Of a DNA stretch of 64,000 bases, positions 28,208-35,616 are shown in pieces. The stretch spans positions 1 to 64,000 of the forward strand of contig NZ_JAGGNU010000024.1 in NCBI RefSeq assembly GCF_018614915.1. The letters run 5' to 3'. Made by a program: the position numbers and the translations under genes. The notes under the pieces were generated by a model. It did no database searches and had not been told where the DNA came from. It was given only the letters and a program-made list of their open reading frames with translations. Source of the DNA: Variovorax paradoxus (lineage in GTDB: Bacteria; Pseudomonadota; Gammaproteobacteria; Burkholderiales; Burkholderiaceae_C). Within the stretch, counting starts at the first letter, position 1, and each line of letters starts with the position of its first letter.

Positions 28208-29053
28208 GTGGCCGCGATGCCATCGAGCACCGAGAAAGTCACGCTGACCCGGGAGAAGGAAACCCTTCTCATCACGCTCTACGCCAAGGGCGAGGAGAGC
28301 CGGCTGCCCGATTCGCTGCTGCACGACCGCTTCGCTGCCGAGGCGCTGGGCCGCATCGACTACGACTTCTCGAAACTGCAGGTCAGTCGCGACGACATGA
28401 TCGGAATCGCGATGCGCGCCCACATCCTGGACGGCTGGACCCGCGAGTTCATCGCGAAATACCCGAGGTCGACGGTGCTGCACCTGGGCTGCGGCCTGGA
28501 CAGCCGCGTGTTCCGCATCGACCCGCCGCCCAGCGTCCGATGGATCGACGTCGACTTTCCGGAGGTCGTCGCCCTGCGCCGGCGCCTCTATCCGGAGCGC
28601 GAAAGCTACTCGCTGATCGGCGCATCGGTGACCGAGCCCGGCTGGCTGGCCGCGGTGCCCTCGTACCGTCCGGCCATGGTCATCGCCGAAGGGCTCTTCA
28701 TGTACCTCGCCGAAGACGCGGTGCCGCAGCTCCTGGCGCGGATCACGAGACATTTTCCGGGCGGGCACGTGGCCTTCGACAGCTTCAGCCGGCTCGGGCT
28801 GAGGCTCGTCAGGCACCACCGCTCGGTGCGCGCCACCGGCGCCACCCTGCGCTGGAGCATGGACGATCCGCACGAGCTCGAACGCCGCATCCCCAAGATG
28901 AGGCTCTTGACCGAACTGATGGCCTATGACCCGGACGGTTATGACCGGCGGCAGATCGCCAGGATGTCGTGGCCGGCGCGCATGGCGGTGCGTGTGTTGA
29001 CCGTGGTGCCGCTCTTGGGCAAGCTCGGCCGGCTCCTGCGCTACAGCTTCTGA
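28208..29053 (+). CDS. SAM-dependent methyltransferase, leucine carboxyl methyltransferase fold
   Basis: The 281-residue protein resembles bacterial LCM-type O-methyltransferases (often called polyketide O-methyltransferases). Visible are HILDGWTREFIAKYP, motif I VLHLGCGLDSRVFRID, WIDVDFPEVVALRR and AEGLFMYL. I chose the GTG at 28208 because an AGGAGG site lies directly upstream; ATG 28217 is possible. It stands alone between the Bug gene and a small secreted protein gene. The 183-bp gap before it holds only a short hairpin (GGCCTGT-CA-ACAGGCC at 28053-28068). The substrate is unknown. Confidence 0.82.
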   Translation: MAAMPSSTEKVTLTREKETLLITLYAKGEESRLPDSLLHDRFAAEALGRIDYDFSKLQVSRDDMIGIAMRAHILDGWTREFIAKYPRSTVLHLGCGLDSRVFRIDPPPSVRWIDVDFPEVVALRRRLYPERESYSLIGASVTEPGWLAAVPSYRPAMVIAEGLFMYLAEDAVPQLLARITRHFPGGHVAFDSFSRLGLRLVRHHRSVRATGATLRWSMDDPHELERRIPKMRLLTELMAYDPDGYDRRQIARMSWPARMAVRVLTVVPLLGKLGRLLRYSF

Positions 29054-29107
29054 CGAGGCATCCGCCCTGCGCGCTCGCGCTTCGTCCCGATTGCGCCCCT
29101 AGAATCG

Positions 29108-29554
29108 ATGCGGTCATCGTCGGTAAAAGGATTCGGTGTGAGAAGGTGGTTCGCGTTGCTGGGGCTCATTACTGCCGGAGCACAGGCCCAGCCCGACTGG
29201 TTCACGGTGACGGGCAATCCCGACGATGCCTCCGTCGACACCGTGCAGGTCGACCCGGTGGCGGTCAAGAGCTCGGGTGACCTGAAAACCATGAACGTGC
29301 GCGTGAGCCGGTCGGCGCCGCGCATCAACTGGGACGGCGTGCCCTACTGCTCCTATGCCTCGCGGGTCGTCTTCGACTGTCGGGCCGGCAAGGCCAGCTA
29401 CCTGTACGCGCGCTACTACCTGGAGCCGCTGTGGCAGGGCGCGTCGCACAAGGCCGTGGACTATGCGGGCCAGCCGCGCCCCATGCTGTTTCGCAATATC
29501 GAGCCGAACCCGACCGGGCGCATCGTCCGCGCGGCCTGCCGGCCCAGCGCGTGA
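29108..29554 (+). CDS. Small secreted protein, surface-adhesin-E-like
   Basis: The 148-residue protein has a likely Sec signal peptide (RRWFALLGLITAGAQAQ, cleavage near residue 28). A compact domain follows with DLKTMNVRVSRSAPRINWDG, SYASRVVFDCRAGK and a final CRPSA. This pattern resembles the surface-adhesin protein E-like domain common as small exported proteins in Comamonadaceae. A GTG at 29138 could be an alternative start, shortening the signal n-region. Two cysteines (in PYCSY and FDCRA) could pair in the periplasm. The function is unknown. Confidence 0.6.
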   Translation: MRSSSVKGFGVRRWFALLGLITAGAQAQPDWFTVTGNPDDASVDTVQVDPVAVKSSGDLKTMNVRVSRSAPRINWDGVPYCSYASRVVFDCRAGKASYLYARYYLEPLWQGASHKAVDYAGQPRPMLFRNIEPNPTGRIVRAACRPSA

Positions 29555-29586
29555 ACGGCCGGAACGAAGGAAATTCGCGATCGACC

Positions 29587-30303
29587 ATGGCCAGCGAACC
29601 CATCATCGAACAGGTACCCCGGCAGCACCGCGAGCCCTTCTTGGCGGCGCTGCTCGACGCCTATGTGGATACGCGCGGATTGGGCGGCTTGTCCAAGACC
29701 GACCTGGACGCATTGATCGTCTATCTCTACGTCAAGCACGCGCTCGGCGGCGAGTTCGATGCGTACAAGGTCGCGCAGGCGATGATGCTCAAGGAATCGC
29801 GGGCCAAGTCGCTCTACGAGACCGGGCTCATCAAGCACGGGAATCTTTCCGAGGGTGCTGCATGGAGCGAGATACTGGTTCTTCTTGCCCGAACGGCCTA
29901 TGAGTTGGAGAGCATCGAGCGGGGGCAGATCCGCTTCCATTTCGGCAATCCGGCCTTGTTCCGGTATTTCCAGGTCCGCTTGCGCCAGGTGGAGCGCACG
30001 GCCACCTACTCGGCGGCCTACGAAACGGTCGTCATCGGCCTGGAATCCTTTCTGCTGGTTCTCGACAATGTCTACGAACAAAGCCAAAGCGACTTCAAGA
30101 CGACCGAGATGGACAAGGTCCGCCCCTTGGTGAAACCGGTGATCCAGAAGCTGGGCGAGTCGCTCGGCAAGAAGAGGATCAAGGAGCTGACGAGCGGCGC
30201 CAAGTCGAAGTCGGCCGCGGCGCAAGCGCTGGAGACCGGCGCCCGGCTGGCCAGCATCGGAAGCTTCGTGAAGGCTGCGCTCACGCTCGGCTCGATCGTT
30301 TAG
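29587..30303 (+). CDS. Hypothetical protein
   Basis: I do not recognise this 238-residue protein. It lacks a signal peptide and transmembrane segments and looks mainly helical, with AYVDTRGLGGLSKTDLDALIVYLYVKHALGG and a basic C-terminal part (IQKLGESLGKKRIKELTSGAKSKS). An N-terminal segment around residues 30-90 that mentions a non-membrane, HTH-like helix set (KVAQAMMLKESRAKSLYETG) could bind nucleic acid, but this is a guess. It begins 32 bp after the adhesin-like gene. The ATG at 29587 is preferred to a longer frame running back through that gene, and GAAGGAAA upstream may be its ribosome site. Confidence 0.65.
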   Translation: MASEPIIEQVPRQHREPFLAALLDAYVDTRGLGGLSKTDLDALIVYLYVKHALGGEFDAYKVAQAMMLKESRAKSLYETGLIKHGNLSEGAAWSEILVLLARTAYELESIERGQIRFHFGNPALFRYFQVRLRQVERTATYSAAYETVVIGLESFLLVLDNVYEQSQSDFKTTEMDKVRPLVKPVIQKLGESLGKKRIKELTSGAKSKSAAAQALETGARLASIGSFVKAALTLGSIV

Positions 30304-30438
30304 CTCCGGCGTCAGGGTCCTTGCACGTCCTTCTGTGGGAATCGCGGCCGAATCGCGGCCAATCCACAACGGTGAGAGTCCCAGGCGATGCAGGGCGGCG
30401 CCTGAGGCCTGCGCTTGCGCGGCCCGCACAATGGGTCC

Positions 30439-30993
30439 ATGGAATCCGCCGCCCCTGCACACATCGAAGCTGCCGCGCCGGCGCACTGCCGCGCGATCGC
30501 CGAAGTCCACGTTCTTTCCTGGCAGCAGGCCTACGCCGGGCTGTTTTCCGCCGAGCATCTTGCGGGGCTTTCAGTCGACCGGCGCGAAGCCGTGTGGCGC
30601 GAGGCGCTCGTCAACGGCACGCCGCAGCTGCTCGTCGCGCTGGTCGAAGGGCGTGTCGTGGGTTTCATCGCCTTCGGCCCGTCGCGAGACGAGGGCGCGG
30701 CGCCGGACTGCGCCGAGGTCTGGGCGCTCTACCTGGCACCCGCCTGCTGGTCGCAGGGCACCGGCCGTGCGTTGTGGCTCGCTGCCTTGCAGCGCATTCG
30801 CGCGCAGGCCTGCTCCTCGGTCAGCCTCTGGGTGCTGGCCGGCAATGCGCGCGCCCGGCGCTTCTATGAGGCGGCTGGCTTCGCGCCCGATGCCGGCTCG
30901 ATGCGCGAGCTCACGATCGGCAGCGCGCGCGTGGGCGAGCTGCGCTATGTTCTGGCGCTGACGCTGGCGCCGCCGAATGCTTTTCAAGGCTGA
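30439..30993 (+). CDS. GNAT family N-acetyltransferase
   Basis: The 184-residue protein has the GNAT fold. The acetyl-CoA loop appears as SQGTGRALWLAALQRI (motif A, normally Q/RxxGxG/A) after the strand AEVWALYLAPACW, followed by SVSLWVLAGNARARRFYEAAGF, the standard motif B. The acceptor amine is unknown. ATG 30439 is used instead of 30415 because GNAT similarity begins soon after it. The 3' end overlaps a possible gene remnant on the other strand. Confidence 0.85.
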   Translation: MESAAPAHIEAAAPAHCRAIAEVHVLSWQQAYAGLFSAEHLAGLSVDRREAVWREALVNGTPQLLVALVEGRVVGFIAFGPSRDEGAAPDCAEVWALYLAPACWSQGTGRALWLAALQRIRAQACSSVSLWVLAGNARARRFYEAAGFAPDAGSMRELTIGSARVGELRYVLALTLAPPNAFQG

Positions 30994-31199
30994 TTGCGGG
31001 CAGCCGCGGCCGACAGGTCGGCGTTCTCGATCTGGATCTGCACCAGTTCGCCCGAAGCCAGCTCGCCGCGCACCATCGCGAGCGGCCCACCGTCACCATC
31101 GGCACGTCGAGCAGCTTCTCGGCGGCGAAGCCTTCCGGCACCGGCGGCAGGGTGCCGATACGACAGCGCAAAAAGCCGTGCGGCAGCGAGTGCACGCAC
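30984..31199 (-). pseudogene. Possible LysR C-terminal remnant
   Basis: Reading leftward, one frame gives TLPPVPEGFAAEKLLDVPMV and the neighbouring frame continues with MVRGELASGELVQIQIEN. The latter resembles the end of a LysR effector domain (the ELASGxLVxL pattern). A frameshift near 31090 would be needed to join them, and no upstream HTH part exists. The remaining gap to 31226 holds nothing else I can identify. This is a weak call. Confidence 0.22.
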
Positions 31200-31226
31200 G
31201 GCCGTGGATGGCGCCGAACCCTCGGG

Positions 31227-32173
31227 TCAGTTCAGCTTTTCCCAGAGGCCGCAGTTGAGGTTGTACGAGCCGTTGTTCTGCATGTTCTGCTCGATGCCAT
31301 CCACGATTTCAGCGGCGGTGTAGCTCTCGGTCACGCTCATCAGGCACACCGCTGCGCTGGGTGTGGTGGTGTAAGCCAGTTGGTAGCTGGTTATCACGCT
31401 GCCGTCCCCCGGATTGAGCGCGTCGTTCTGATAGCGACGCACCGTATAGCCGTTGAATTGCTCCACGCCCACCGGTGTCATGCGGGCCTGCGTGAGCAGG
31501 CTGCTTTCGGGATACTGGAAACTGCGCGTGCCTGCGCAATTGGGCTCCGAGTACAAGAACCGACTGCCCTTGACATCGATGGTGTCGCCCGCGCCTTGTG
31601 TGAAGAGCATGTAGCCGCGGTAGTTGGAGTCGCTGCCACCGACGTCGAGGTTGCCGCAGGAGAATACCGACCAGCGGGCGAGCGGCACGGCCGGCTGAGT
31701 ACTGCCAGAGCCGCCTGCTGTCACTGTGACGGTGATCGTCGCTGCCGAGGACGTGAGTCCGGTGGTATCGGACACGGTGTAGCTGACCACCGTCGGGCTG
31801 CCGGCGAAGCCGGCTGCGGGAGTGAAGACCACCCCGCCGTCGACTCCGATCTGCCAGACTCCCTCGTTGGGCACCTGCAGGCTGCGGCCATCGCTCGACA
31901 GGGTGGCTCCGGCCGGTGGCTGCACGAAGAACACCGAATTGCGGTCGAGGTTGCCGTCGGCATCCTTGTCATTGTCAAGCACGCTGACGGTGACGCTGGC
32001 ACCTGGCTGGCCGCTTGCACTGTCATTGGCAGCCACCGGCGCGGTGGGGCTGCCTGCGCCGGCAACAGGGCCGCCTGCGAAGTTGGCGTCATTCGAACCG
32101 CCACCTCCGCATGCGACCAATGCTGCAGTTGCAGCGGCAGCCGCTGCACTGAGTGCCCATAGACGTTTCTCAT
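31227..32173 (-). CDS. Gly-rich-linker lipoprotein with Ig-like cadherin-type domain; start appears frameshifted
   Basis: The protein body (about 315 residues) has a lipoprotein signal with lipobox ALVACGGGGS. It then has a bacterial Ig/cadherin-like domain (VSVLDNDKDADGNLDRNSV, GVVFTPAAGFAGSPTVVSYTVSDTTG) and an unrecognised C-terminal domain with several cysteines (FSCGNLD, SEPNCAGTR, AAVCLMS, LNCGLW). The ATG at 32171-32173 has a perfect AGGAGAGG ribosome site but is one base out of frame. Adding one base to the T-run at 32166-32168 would give MRKRLWALS joined to the lipobox frame. Otherwise translation must use a TTG at 32228. It may be a sequencing error, a recent frameshift or a phase-variable start. 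Confidence 0.6.
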
Positions 32174-32193
32174 GCGATCCTCTCCTGGTCAAA

Positions 32194-32231
32194 AATTTGT
32201 CAACTGACCGCGATCCGGCCGTTGGCAAATT
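32194..32231. promoter_or_regulatory. Inverted repeat upstream of the lipoprotein gene
   Basis: AATTTGTCAAC (32194-32204) and GTTGGCAAATT (32221-32231) are complementary at 10 of 11 positions across a 16-bp spacer. This lies 20 bp upstream of the ATG of the lipoprotein. It may be an operator or a leader hairpin. Confidence 0.45.
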
Positions 32232-32337
32232 TAGGGCGAGGCAAGGATGGCTCCACAGTGCCTAACGTCACTTATCGAGCTGATGCAGGCTGCGGGCACG
32301 TCTGGATGAGCGGCGATTCGCGCGTGCTCTTCCCTTG

Positions 32338-32357
32338 AGAAGAAGCTAGAAGAAGCT
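32338..32357. repeat. Tandem 10-bp duplication at the thioesterase stop
   Basis: AGAAGAAGCT is present twice without spacer, and the second unit enters the TAG stop of the thioesterase gene (32356-32358). It looks like a small replication-slippage event at the gene end. Confidence 0.6.
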
Positions 32358-32769
32358 ACTCGCAGAGCCGCCGGATTTCCGGCGGGATCGGCACCGCGCG
32401 AATGCCGCCGCCCTCGCGCCTGGCGGCGAAGATGCGCACCTCCTCGCATTCGAGGATCAGGTCTTCGCCGCGCTTCATGCGGTAGGTCTGCAGGAAGCTC
32501 TTGTCGCGCCACTCGGGGATGGCGACTGCGACCGACAGCGTGTCGCCGTAGCTCGCGCTCTTGACGAAGCGCGTGTGCGTGTCGACCAGCGGCGTGCCGA
32601 TGACGCCGAGCGTCTGTGCGGTCTCTTCCCAGCGCGGCACGCCGCGCTCGGCGAAGAAGTGGCGCGAGGCCGCATCGATCCAGCGGAAGAAGTTGGGAAA
32701 CCAGACGATGCCGGCCGGGTCGCAGTCGCCGAACTCGACGCGCACGGTGTAGATGACTTGTTGGCTCAT
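32356..32769 (-). CDS. Hotdog-fold acyl-CoA thioesterase (4-hydroxybenzoyl-CoA thioesterase-like)
   Basis: The 137-residue protein is a hotdog thioesterase. The active-site motif of the 4-HBT class is clear (EFGDCDPAGIVWFPNFFRWID, with D17 as the nucleophile or base). It lacks a signal peptide and should act in the cytosol on aryl- or acyl-CoA esters. No ring-degradation genes are adjacent, so the substrate is open. The ATG at 32769 is the natural start (MSQQVIYTVRVEFGD). Upstream lies the pair of dispersed repeats at 32821-32993. Confidence 0.87.
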   Translation of the reverse strand: MSQQVIYTVRVEFGDCDPAGIVWFPNFFRWIDAASRHFFAERGVPRWEETAQTLGVIGTPLVDTHTRFVKSASYGDTLSVAVAIPEWRDKSFLQTYRMKRGEDLILECEEVRIFAARREGGGIRAVPIPPEIRRLCE

Positions 32770-32820
32770 ACAGTGAACGATAGGTGATTTGGCGCTCTCT
32801 GTTCCAGGAACACCGCGGAA

Positions 32821-32898
32821 CCGGCTTTGCCGGGCCGCTGGTGTTGCCCCCGGTAGGGGGTGGGCGGCTACACGAAGTGAGCCAACCTGGGGGCGAGC
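32821..32898 (+). repeat. Dispersed 78-bp repeat, copy 1
   Basis: The element begins CCGGCTTTGCCGGGCCGCTG and ends ACCTGGGGGCGAGC. Copy 2, at 32916-32993, is identical by eye. Its sequence can fold into several short hairpins (CCGGC-TTT-GCCGG and CCCCC-GGTA-GGGGG). It sits between the thioesterase start and the end of the Bug gene. Twelve further bases on its left (32809-32820) are shared with copy 3. Confidence 0.85.
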
Positions 32899-32915
32899 AA
32901 CAAGCCCGCGCGGAG

Positions 32916-32993
32916 CCGGCTTTGCCGGGCCGCTGGTGTTGCCCCCGGTAGGGGGTGGGCGGCTACACGAAGTGAGCCAACCTGGGGGCGAGC
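32916..32993 (+). repeat. Dispersed 78-bp repeat, copy 2
   Basis: This is a second identical copy of the 32821-32898 element, in the same orientation, with 17 bases between them (95-bp period). It ends exactly at the stop codon of the Bug gene (32994). Confidence 0.85.
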
Positions 32994-33980
32994 TTATTCC
33001 GCCAGGATCTTGCGCTCGCGGATGATGGCGCCGAAACGCGCCGAGTCTGCCGCCACGCGCTCGTGGAATGCGGCCGGCGTGCCCGGCACGGCTTCGCCGC
33101 CCAGGCTGGCGATGCGCTCCTTCACCGCCGGCATCGCGAGCACGCGGTTGATCTCGGTGTTGAGCCGCGCGACGATCTCGGGTGGTGTCCTGGCCGGCGC
33201 ATAGAAGCCGAACACCGTGTCGGCGTCGAAACCCTTGAGGCCGACTTCGTCGAGCGTCGGCACGTCGGGGAACAGCGGCGAGCGCTTGGGGCTGCCCACG
33301 GCCAGCAGGCGCAGCTTGCCGGCGCGCACCTGGGTGAGCCCGATGCCGGGATCGAAGTAGTAGTCGAGCTGGCCGGCCAGCAGGTCCTGCAGCGCCGGCG
33401 CCGCGCCGCGGTAGGGCACGTGGACCGCATAGAGCCCGGCCTGGCTCTTGAACATCTCGCCGGCGAGGTGCGGCGAACTGCCGGTGCCGGGCGAGCCGTA
33501 CGAGAGCTTGCCGGGACGCGCCTTCACATAGGCGATGAAGTCCTTGATGTTCTCCGCCGGCAGCGAGGGCTTGATCACCAGGAACACCAGCACGCGCGCG
33601 GCGGCGGCGACCGGCACCAGGTCCCGGTCAGGGTCGAAGGGCATCTTCGGATACAGGTGCGGATTGACCGACACCATGCCGCCCGAGCTCATGAGCAGCG
33701 TGTAGCCGTCGGCCGGCGAACGCGCCGCGACCTCGCCGCCGATGTTGCCGTTGGCACCGCCGCGGTTCTCGATCAGCACCGGCTGCCCCAGCGCTTCCTG
33801 CAGCGGCAGCGACACCGCACGCGCGATCTGGTCGGCCGCGCCGCCGGGCGGGAAGTTCACGACCACCTTGATCGGCTTCGATGGCCAGGCGCTGCCCTGG
33901 GCATACGCGGCAGCAGGCAGCGCCGCGGCGGCGGCCAGCAGCAAGGCGAGCAGGGCGCGCCGGGATCTTGTTGTCGTCAT
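32994..33980 (-). CDS. Bug-type tripartite tricarboxylate receptor (ior operon)
   Basis: The 328-residue periplasmic receptor has a Sec signal (ALLALLLAAAAALPAAAYAQ) and the Bug pattern AWPSKPIKVVVNFPPGGAAD, QPVLIENRGGANGNIGGEVAARSPADGYTLLM. It is the last gene of the leftward operon that starts with the PQQ-type dehydrogenase. It lies 19 bp after iorB, so the ligand is probably connected with that pathway. No tctA/tctB genes are present. Confidence 0.9.
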   Translation of the reverse strand: MTTTRSRRALLALLLAAAAALPAAAYAQGSAWPSKPIKVVVNFPPGGAADQIARAVSLPLQEALGQPVLIENRGGANGNIGGEVAARSPADGYTLLMSSGGMVSVNPHLYPKMPFDPDRDLVPVAAAARVLVFLVIKPSLPAENIKDFIAYVKARPGKLSYGSPGTGSSPHLAGEMFKSQAGLYAVHVPYRGAAPALQDLLAGQLDYYFDPGIGLTQVRAGKLRLLAVGSPKRSPLFPDVPTLDEVGLKGFDADTVFGFYAPARTPPEIVARLNTEINRVLAMPAVKERIASLGGEAVPGTPAAFHERVAADSARFGAIIRERKILAE

Positions 33981-33999
33981 CGTTCGTCTCCTTCTTTTT

Positions 34000-35616
34000 T
34001 CATGGTGTCGCCGCGGGCCGGCGCTTCATCCAGCGGATCGGCTGCGCGATCACCGGCCGGGGCGCTGCGCCGTGGCGCACCAGCGCGGCGTCGAGCGCGG
34101 TGCCGGCTTCATCGGCCAATGCGGCCTCGCGTGCCGCGGCGATCGCCCCCGCGCGCGCAGCAGGCGCGCCGTCGGGCAGCGGCGCCACGGCCAGGTGGTC
34201 GATCACGTGCAGCAGGTTGCGCTTGCCGCGCTCGTTGGTGCTGCCGTAGCCCTTGATGAGACGGCCGCACAGCGCGATCTCGTGGCCCAGGCGCCAGTCG
34301 GTGCGGGTGCCCTGGACGACGGCGGCCAGCCAGCGCCCGATCAGCGCCTGCTCTTCCGCGAAGCGGCTGCCGCGCCGGCGCAGCCAGCGCAGCGACGCCA
34401 GCACGCGCAGCGAGGCCATGCCGAAGACCGAGTGGCTGCCGACCTTGAGCGGCAACGCCCAGGGCGTGCGGCGGCGCCTGTCCCAAGCCGTCACGCGATG
34501 TGCGAGCGAGGCCGGCAGCAGCGCGGCGAATTCGGGCGCGCCGGGCTTGAAATGGTCGTAGACCTTGACGATGTCCTCGTCCGCGGCCTTCACCTCGCGG
34601 CGCACGCGCTGCGCGCGGCTGGCGCGGCTCTTGAGTTCGGCCACGCGCACGATGTCGTCGAAGGCCATCCACAGCGCCAGCCAGCGCGCCGTCTCGCGCG
34701 TGACCGCGAAGCCATGGGCGCCCGCCGGGTCGCTGGCGCGCTCCGCCGCCAGCACCTGCTGCAGCCGCTCGACGTAGAGCGCGGCGTAGCCGGCGTCCTG
34801 GTAGTCGTGCACGCGTGCATGGCCGAGCGCCAGCATGTCGTGCACCGGCGGCGGAAACAGCTGCGCCACCTCGGCGGGCAAGGCACACGGGACGGGCGCG
34901 TCCGGCCCCGTCGTCGCCAGCAGGCTCGTCACCAGTGCCGCCTGCGCGCGCGGCGTGCTCACGATCTCGAAGGCGCTGGCGAAGCCGCGCAGGCTGGCCG
35001 CCGCCATCCGGTCGAGCTTCTCGGGCGCGCTGGTGTCGCCGCCGCGCACCACCTGCTCGTAGGCCTCGCGCGGGAACGGGAACAGGCCGCTGCCCGCGAT
35101 GGCGCCGAGCATCACCGCGCTGACCACCGTGCCGGCTTCGCGCGCCACGCTGCCCATGTCGAACACGTGGTGCTCGCGGCTGAAGGCCTTGACCACGTCC
35201 AGCAGCCGCTCGCCGTCGGCGCGGCCGTCGCCGGGCTGCATGCGCTCGGCCGTGGTCAGGGTACGGGCCGACGAGCTGATGACCCGCGTGCGCTCCGGCG
35301 CGCTCATGCCGTTGCCGATCTGGCGCGTGGTCTCGAGCAGTTCCGAGGAGACGATGGCGTCGAGCGCGCCCGGCACCGGGCTCAGGCTGAACACCGGCCT
35401 GCGTCCGCCGAGCTCGGCCACCGGCACCGGGAAGACCTCGATGTAGTAGGTGGTGGCGCCGGTGCGCTGCGCCACGCCGGGTATCGACGTGCTCTGCGCG
35501 GCGTAGCCGGCATGGCGGGCCGTGTCGACCAGCCATTCGGTGAGCACGCCGCCGCCTTCGCCGCCGAGGGCGCAGACGAGCAGGGTGATGGGTTGTGTGC
35601 GGTTCATCGTGTTCAT
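34000..35616 (-). CDS. Indolepyruvate ferredoxin oxidoreductase beta subunit-like (IorB with extra domain)
   Basis: The 538-residue protein has the gamma-type catalytic domain of 2-oxoacid:ferredoxin oxidoreductases at the N-terminus (LLVCALGGEGGGVLTEWLVD, STSIPGVAQRTGATTYYIE). It then has a long extra region (from about residue 200) found in proteobacterial IorB, with RETARWLALWMAFDDIVRVAELKSR. It pairs with IorA, whose stop overlaps its start by 4 bases (35613-35616). The complex would oxidatively decarboxylate an aryl or branched 2-oxoacid to an acyl-CoA, passing electrons to ferredoxin. ATG 35616 is used; ATG 35607 is an alternative. Confidence 0.87.
   Translation of the reverse strand: MNTMNRTQPITLLVCALGGEGGGVLTEWLVDTARHAGYAAQSTSIPGVAQRTGATTYYIEVFPVPVAELGGRRPVFSLSPVPGALDAIVSSELLETTRQIGNGMSAPERTRVISSSARTLTTAERMQPGDGRADGERLLDVVKAFSREHHVFDMGSVAREAGTVVSAVMLGAIAGSGLFPFPREAYEQVVRGGDTSAPEKLDRMAAASLRGFASAFEIVSTPRAQAALVTSLLATTGPDAPVPCALPAEVAQLFPPPVHDMLALGHARVHDYQDAGYAALYVERLQQVLAAERASDPAGAHGFAVTRETARWLALWMAFDDIVRVAELKSRASRAQRVRREVKAADEDIVKVYDHFKPGAPEFAALLPASLAHRVTAWDRRRRTPWALPLKVGSHSVFGMASLRVLASLRWLRRRGSRFAEEQALIGRWLAAVVQGTRTDWRLGHEIALCGRLIKGYGSTNERGKRNLLHVIDHLAVAPLPDGAPAARAGAIAAAREAALADEAGTALDAALVRHGAAPRPVIAQPIRWMKRRPAATP

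Noticed and set aside
32821..32993. Tandem repeats as a CRISPR array
   Set aside because: There are only two units with a 17-bp spacer, the unit is 78 bp, and a third copy lies alone elsewhere in inverted orientation.
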